In this document: positions 59,677 through 64,000 of the stretch, piece after piece
Position numbering within the stretch: position 1 is the first letter of the stretch
Layout: each line of letters opens with the position of its first letter
Assembly (NCBI GenBank): GCA_030272155.1
Contig: CP126195.1
Coordinates: forward strand, 3,393,001 to 3,457,000
Length of the DNA: 64,000 bases
Direction: 5' to 3'
Origin: Tetradesmus obliquus
Lineage: Eukaryota; Chlorophyta; Chlorophyceae; Sphaeropleales; Scenedesmaceae
Notes under the pieces: model-generated
Told to the model about the DNA's origin: nothing
What the model saw: the letters and a program-made list of their open reading frames with translations, nothing else
Database searches by the model: none
Program-made: the position numbers and the translations under genes

Positions 59677-62034
59677 CCGATGACAGCAGCAGCTGAAGCA
59701 GGTGCAGGCGGATGCACGTTGACATGCCTTCAGGTTTGCAGAGCTGGCTACTGTAGGGGTCCCTTACCTTTTGAAACTGTTGCATTTTTGGAGACTTGCC
59801 CATTTGGGACGGGCACTAGTGATTTGTGTTGTTTCTGATGATGTTTCAAGTGGATGCTGGTTAAAACAAAGTGTGCTGTTGGGTCTTGACATGATCCACT
59901 GTGACTCGTGTGTCTCAGAACTAGATGCTCAGAGCTTGCTTGAAGTGTGGTTGGAGTGGGCATTCCCCCGATTCTGTAACACCCCACGAGCCTTGTTTAG
60001 GTTCTTCATGAGTGGGCGTGTTGCCCTTACTTCGGTCATTGGTGATGGAATCTGGCTGGTTTGACCCGAGTGCTGCGAGTTGCCAGTGCCAGGTTACTTG
60101 AGTCCATACGGTGTCATGTTCACAGGTGGCCCACAGGTGGCCCAGTGTCATGTGGCCCAGTGTCATGTGGCCCAGTGTCATGTGGCCCAGTGTCATGTGG
60201 CCCAGTGTCATGTGGCCCAGTGTCATGTGGCCCAGTGTCATGTGGCCCAGTGTCATGTTCACAGGTGGCCCACAGATATTCTGTGCAGCAACATGGGTGC
60301 ATCGTCAAGGCATGACACGCAGCAACTTGAAAGCTACTGTTGCTAAGCAACGGTTTACACATCTGTACCACGGCGGGGGTTTTAGGTTTTCCCCAAGGGT
60401 ACAGTGTGCACATGCAGACAGACTTTCCTAATACTCTGGTTGCCAACTTGGCTCGCTGTGCCTGTATTTTGGCGCGATCGTGTGAATTACTCTGCATAGA
60501 GACTGTTTGCTGTAACACGACAATCTGTGGAGTGCTGTCTCTGAGAGCAGCCAGTTTGCTGCAGTGCCACCACCCTGTGAACTTCATACCTGCAAACCTG
60601 CGTGTCACGGTACGGTGTCATGACACATGATCAGTGACAGTTCTGGCTGGCAGCCTGCCATGAGCCACCCTTTATGCCATGCTGCTGCGTCTCAGTCGAC
60701 TCAGAACGTTCTGAGGTGCTGCCTGCAGCGCCATCTTCCAACCCTCTGCAGTACAGCACCGCTATGCAGGCTGCATGAGGCGGACTAGACACACGCCTGT
60801 GCCTCAGTAATGGTCTCGGCTACTGCCATGCGAAGTATGCCTTGTCCTAGAGTACTGCATCATCTTGTAGCCTATGATTCTGCACATTCAGTTGTTGGGT
60901 GCTGTCAGCACTGAACCAGTTATTGGTGAAAGGATCCACGATTACTGGCGGTGGCGGAATTGGCTGCGTCGCCCCCCCCCCCCCCCCTCCCAGCTCTAAT
61001 GGGTATCACGCATGACCGCATATGAACCAGCTAGCCTCAGGCTGGTTTGTTCCTGCCACATCATACATCAGTCACTGTTACCAAGCCATAGCAGCAACGC
61101 ATCAGATCCAGGTCCTATATCCCACAGTATCATCACACCACAAAAATATATGTGTCAGATCATATGCAGACAATAGTTGTCTCAGATTATATGATGACTC
61201 AGACTACTCAACGTGCACAACAACATTTGCCTGCCTGCTATAGCCCTGCGCCACCACAAGCCCACCATTCACCATCCTATTTTGAGATCTGGCGCATATC
61301 TGACACACCTGCTATGCCAACTGCACCGCAATCATTAGGCATGTGATCTGCAGCAGTGGCAGTACAGCATCAATGGCACACATGGGTGCAAGCCAGATGC
61401 ACCACTTGCTGCTTGAACAGGATGAGACAGCATATAGCTGGTGTAAAAAACAACCCGTCTGCAACCGTCATGCTGCACCCTTTGGTACGGGTTGCGACAA
61501 ACGCTGACAGCAGTACCTTCAAAAAAAGCATGAAACTGCACATGCAGGCGTAGCTGGCACGCAAGGGCCAGGAATAACCCCTTCAGTCGATGGTTCGTCA
61601 TGCAAGACGTGCATGAATGTTGCCGGCCAGGCCCGTGCTTGCGTAACACCACCACAAGATCAGTTATCTTGCATGACATGAGAGCACAGGTCAGTGCCAT
61701 CAGCAGTGCAGAAACCAATTGGCATGCACAGCCGAGCAGAATTCTCCATGCATAGGTCATATGACAGCTGTGAGTCATCATGACAATGATTGCTCAGTGC
61801 TGCTGGAAGGGCTCCACAGCAAGACAACGTGCTACCCTGACAATGTCGATGCGTCAGGAACTGATGATCATACAGGCAAAGCAAATCATGCAGGGTCATT
61901 GTTGTATGGCAAAGTAGCGGCATAGTAGCATGTGTTGCTGCAGAAAACCATAACCTGCCATGCAGCTCTAAAGGAACAGAATCAGCTTCCTGCTGCCATG
62001 TACAAAACACTTCAACCGCCAGTACATGCTAAGG
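59677..62034. other. No gene recognised
   Basis: 3' flank of the Ubl-RING gene (TGTAA at 59975-59979), the 15-bp tandem repeat at 60137 and a C16 run at 60972-60987. Remaining open frames lack known motifs. Confidence 0.45.
60137..60256. repeat. Eight perfect copies of a 15-bp repeat
   Basis: Unit GTGGCCCAGTGTCAT, 8 identical copies. The array is bracketed by direct copies of TGTTCACAGGTGGCCCACAG (60117-60136 and 60256-60275). Open in every frame because the period is a multiple of three. Confidence 0.97.
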
Positions 62035-64000
62035 CTACACAGCAGTTGCCTTCACCAGATCGCTGACGGAGGCATCTGCCACTGCCTCAGCGTCAACAGC
62101 ATCACTGCTGCCAGCAACTGACTTGCCGGACGACGACTTCACTACGCCCTGTACTGCCTGGTGCTGCTGCTGCCGCCACTCATTGAACCGCGCTCCAAGT
62201 GCAACGCGCGCTGTCACTGTAGGCATGGCCCACATGATTGCAACGAGCAGCTCTGGTAGCACCAACAGCGGATACTGCAGGGCTGCATCAGTCTGCAGTT
62301 CAGGGTGAACAGACAGCGACGCAACCAAAGCAGCGCTGCTCCACAGCAGCAGCAGATCACTCGTCAGCAGCAGCAGGATGAGGCCGTCTCCACGCAGCTG
62401 CTGCTGCCAAGATGGTGTTGGTGTGCTGTCCTGCCACACCTGCTGATCCTGCCAGCTCAACTGCCCCAGCTGCTGCTGCTGCTGCTGCTGCTCGCCAGTG
62501 CCTGTCTGTGCCAGCTCCAGCTGCTGCTGCTGCTGCTGCTTGCTGCCTGCTGCCCCGCGAAGCCAGTTGATGGCCACAAAAGCCGTGCACAGCGTCAGCA
62601 AGCCAATCACCGACAGGAATCCCTGCAGGCAACACACCAACAATCAGCAGCCGTTGTCACGCACATGAGCAGCTCAACAGGAGGAGTGCGCGCAGGGTTG
62701 CAAAGATCTACAAGCAGGTCCGTGTAGCTGTTGCTGTTCCAAGCTGCGCACACAGAGCTGACTAGGCAAGGCAGCAACGACACTGTATCGCATGCAACAA
62801 TGGACTCGCATGCAACAATGGACAACTCGACATGGTCAATGTCCTCAGCCGCTCTGTGCACGCACCGTAGCAGACGCCTTGCGCAGATGCGTTGCCTGCG
62901 CCAGCAGCACCTGGTCGCCAGGCTTTGCGCCGAGCATAGCTGCTGCTGCGATGCCAATGAATGGCCCCAATGCGATCACGCATGCCACCAGCACCTTGCA
63001 CAGCACTGTGAGGTCAGCTGGCAGCGCTGATGGCTGGTGGTTGGGCCGAGCGTTGCGCAGCCTGCAGGACGAGATGACGATGTAAGATTGCAACCGTGAG
63101 ATTGACAGTGAAGCATGCGGCACAAGGCATAGCATCACACGCCTTGCGGTGTGCTGGCCAGCAAGGTAAGTAGTGAGCTCCTGTGCAGCAGCTACTGGTT
63201 GTGATTGCTGCCGTGCACTGCAATGCTATGCCAAGCAGCGCTGCATGGAGCCGTGCTTTGCTGCGCCATGCATGGCCTAGACTTTGTGTTGCAGCTGCCA
63301 GCTCATCCCAAAGTTGCTGCAGCTGCAGCCACTCACCATAGGACAAGGAAACATGAGCACATGGCTATGCTGATGCCCAGCCCAATTGCCTGCAGGGGAA
63401 ACAGACCACCAGTAGGCAGCGAGGTTGACTGAACCCTTAGTATGACTGGATGCTGGGTAACTTGGTGCAGTTGAGCAGCAGCACTCTGTTGCAGCTTCAG
63501 CGGCATGTTTGGACAAAGTTTGCAGGAATGTTGATGCACTGCAGCAATAGAGGCTGCCGACGGCAGGCAACTGGTAGTGCATGTGTTTGTGTGCGTGCCA
63601 TGTTGACAGCACCCAGCGTGATGCCACGCAGCAGCATCAACAGCCCTATTTAGCTGAAGGCCACCTTGCTGATGGCTGATGTACACAGCTGAGGCAAGGC
63701 CACCCTCACCGTACCTGTGTTGCTCTGCTCATCGCCATCAGGTTGATGTTTCCAGTGACATAGAACGCAGCCCTTGCTGAAAATGACAATCCACGCACTG
63801 CACATGCATGAGCAGTAGCAGCGGTCAATGATTGCTGTCAAGCAGTGAGCCTGGCAGTGAGCCTGATGAGTCACACCCACTGTGAGCAGTCGCACGCCAG
63901 CTGACGTACCTGCAGCAGCTATGCTGATAGGTATGTACAGCTTGAACCCGGTGAGGCGCAGGTTGAAAGCTGTGCCGGCAAGACAGCAGAAGTACAGCGC
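62035..64000 (-). CDS. Polytopic membrane protein, 3' part (runs off the window)
   Basis: Exons 64000-63910 (partial), 63776-63715, 63389-63337, 63061-62866 and 62622-62035 join in phase. The product has repeated hydrophobic segments: ALYFCCLAGTAFNLRL then LYIPISIAA; AIGLGISIAMCSCFLVLW; LCKVLVACVIALGPFIGIAA; FLSVIGLLTLCTAFVAINWL; and later ILLLLTSDLLLLWSSAALVA and PLLVLPELLVAIMWAM. Two Q-rich runs lie in the loop after the fourth segment. I do not recognise the family. At least six membrane spans are likely; the soluble C terminus ends VSDLVKATAV. A 38-bp stretch of the last exon (62165-62202) has a diverged copy at 55485-55522. Confidence 0.65.

Noticed and set aside
60137..60256. CRISPR-like repeat array
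   Set aside because: Units are contiguous with no spacers, in a eukaryotic genome.

Overview
The window is nuclear DNA of a green alga, most likely a chlorophycean close to Scenedesmus/Tetradesmus (the lineage is inference). Genes are split into many short exons with GT-AG introns. The DNA is full of CAG/CTG runs that become poly-Q, poly-A or poly-L in translation. TGTAA, the usual green-algal poly(A) signal, follows several stops. The gene set fits a photosynthetic eukaryote: plastid ClpR, a GPI-anchored fasciclin protein, an SPPPP-rich wall-type protein and LCB2. No bacterial, rRNA, tRNA or CRISPR features were seen.

Layout: 1-3520 has minisatellites only. 11628-3521 (-) is a 17-exon MOV10/SDE3-type RNA helicase. 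16035-12981 (-) is a two-domain fasciclin GPI protein. 20393-17204 (-) is phosphoserine aminotransferase. 21595-25866 (+) is a catalytically inactive plastid Clp subunit (ClpR). 27014-30776 (+) is serine palmitoyltransferase LCB2. 36360-31753 (-) is a decayed copy of a papain-like protease / proline-rich / RCC1-repeat fusion, and 50492-55153 (+) is a better preserved copy in the opposite orientation. Between them lie a 1538-residue ARM-repeat protein (44494-38456, -), an unrecognised gene (48456-46854, -) and a 293-bp inverted-repeat element between TTAA sites. 58199-59676 (+) is a ubiquitin-like/RING protein. 64000-62035 (-) is the 3' part of a membrane protein that runs off the window.

The exon models for the helicase, fasciclin, ClpR and ARM genes splice to lengths divisible by three with consistent phases, which is strong internal support. 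PSAT, the protease fusion, the unrecognised gene and the Ubl-RING gene each need one small correction (an indel or a stop). These are either base errors in the assembly or real lesions.

Two observations stand out. First, introns repeatedly hold decayed, same-orientation copies of the edge of the neighbouring exon, often with its splice acceptor, in at least five genes. This looks like local duplication building introns. Second, the papain - (SPPPP)n - RCC1 architecture, present as an inverted pair, is a domain combination I do not recognise as described.
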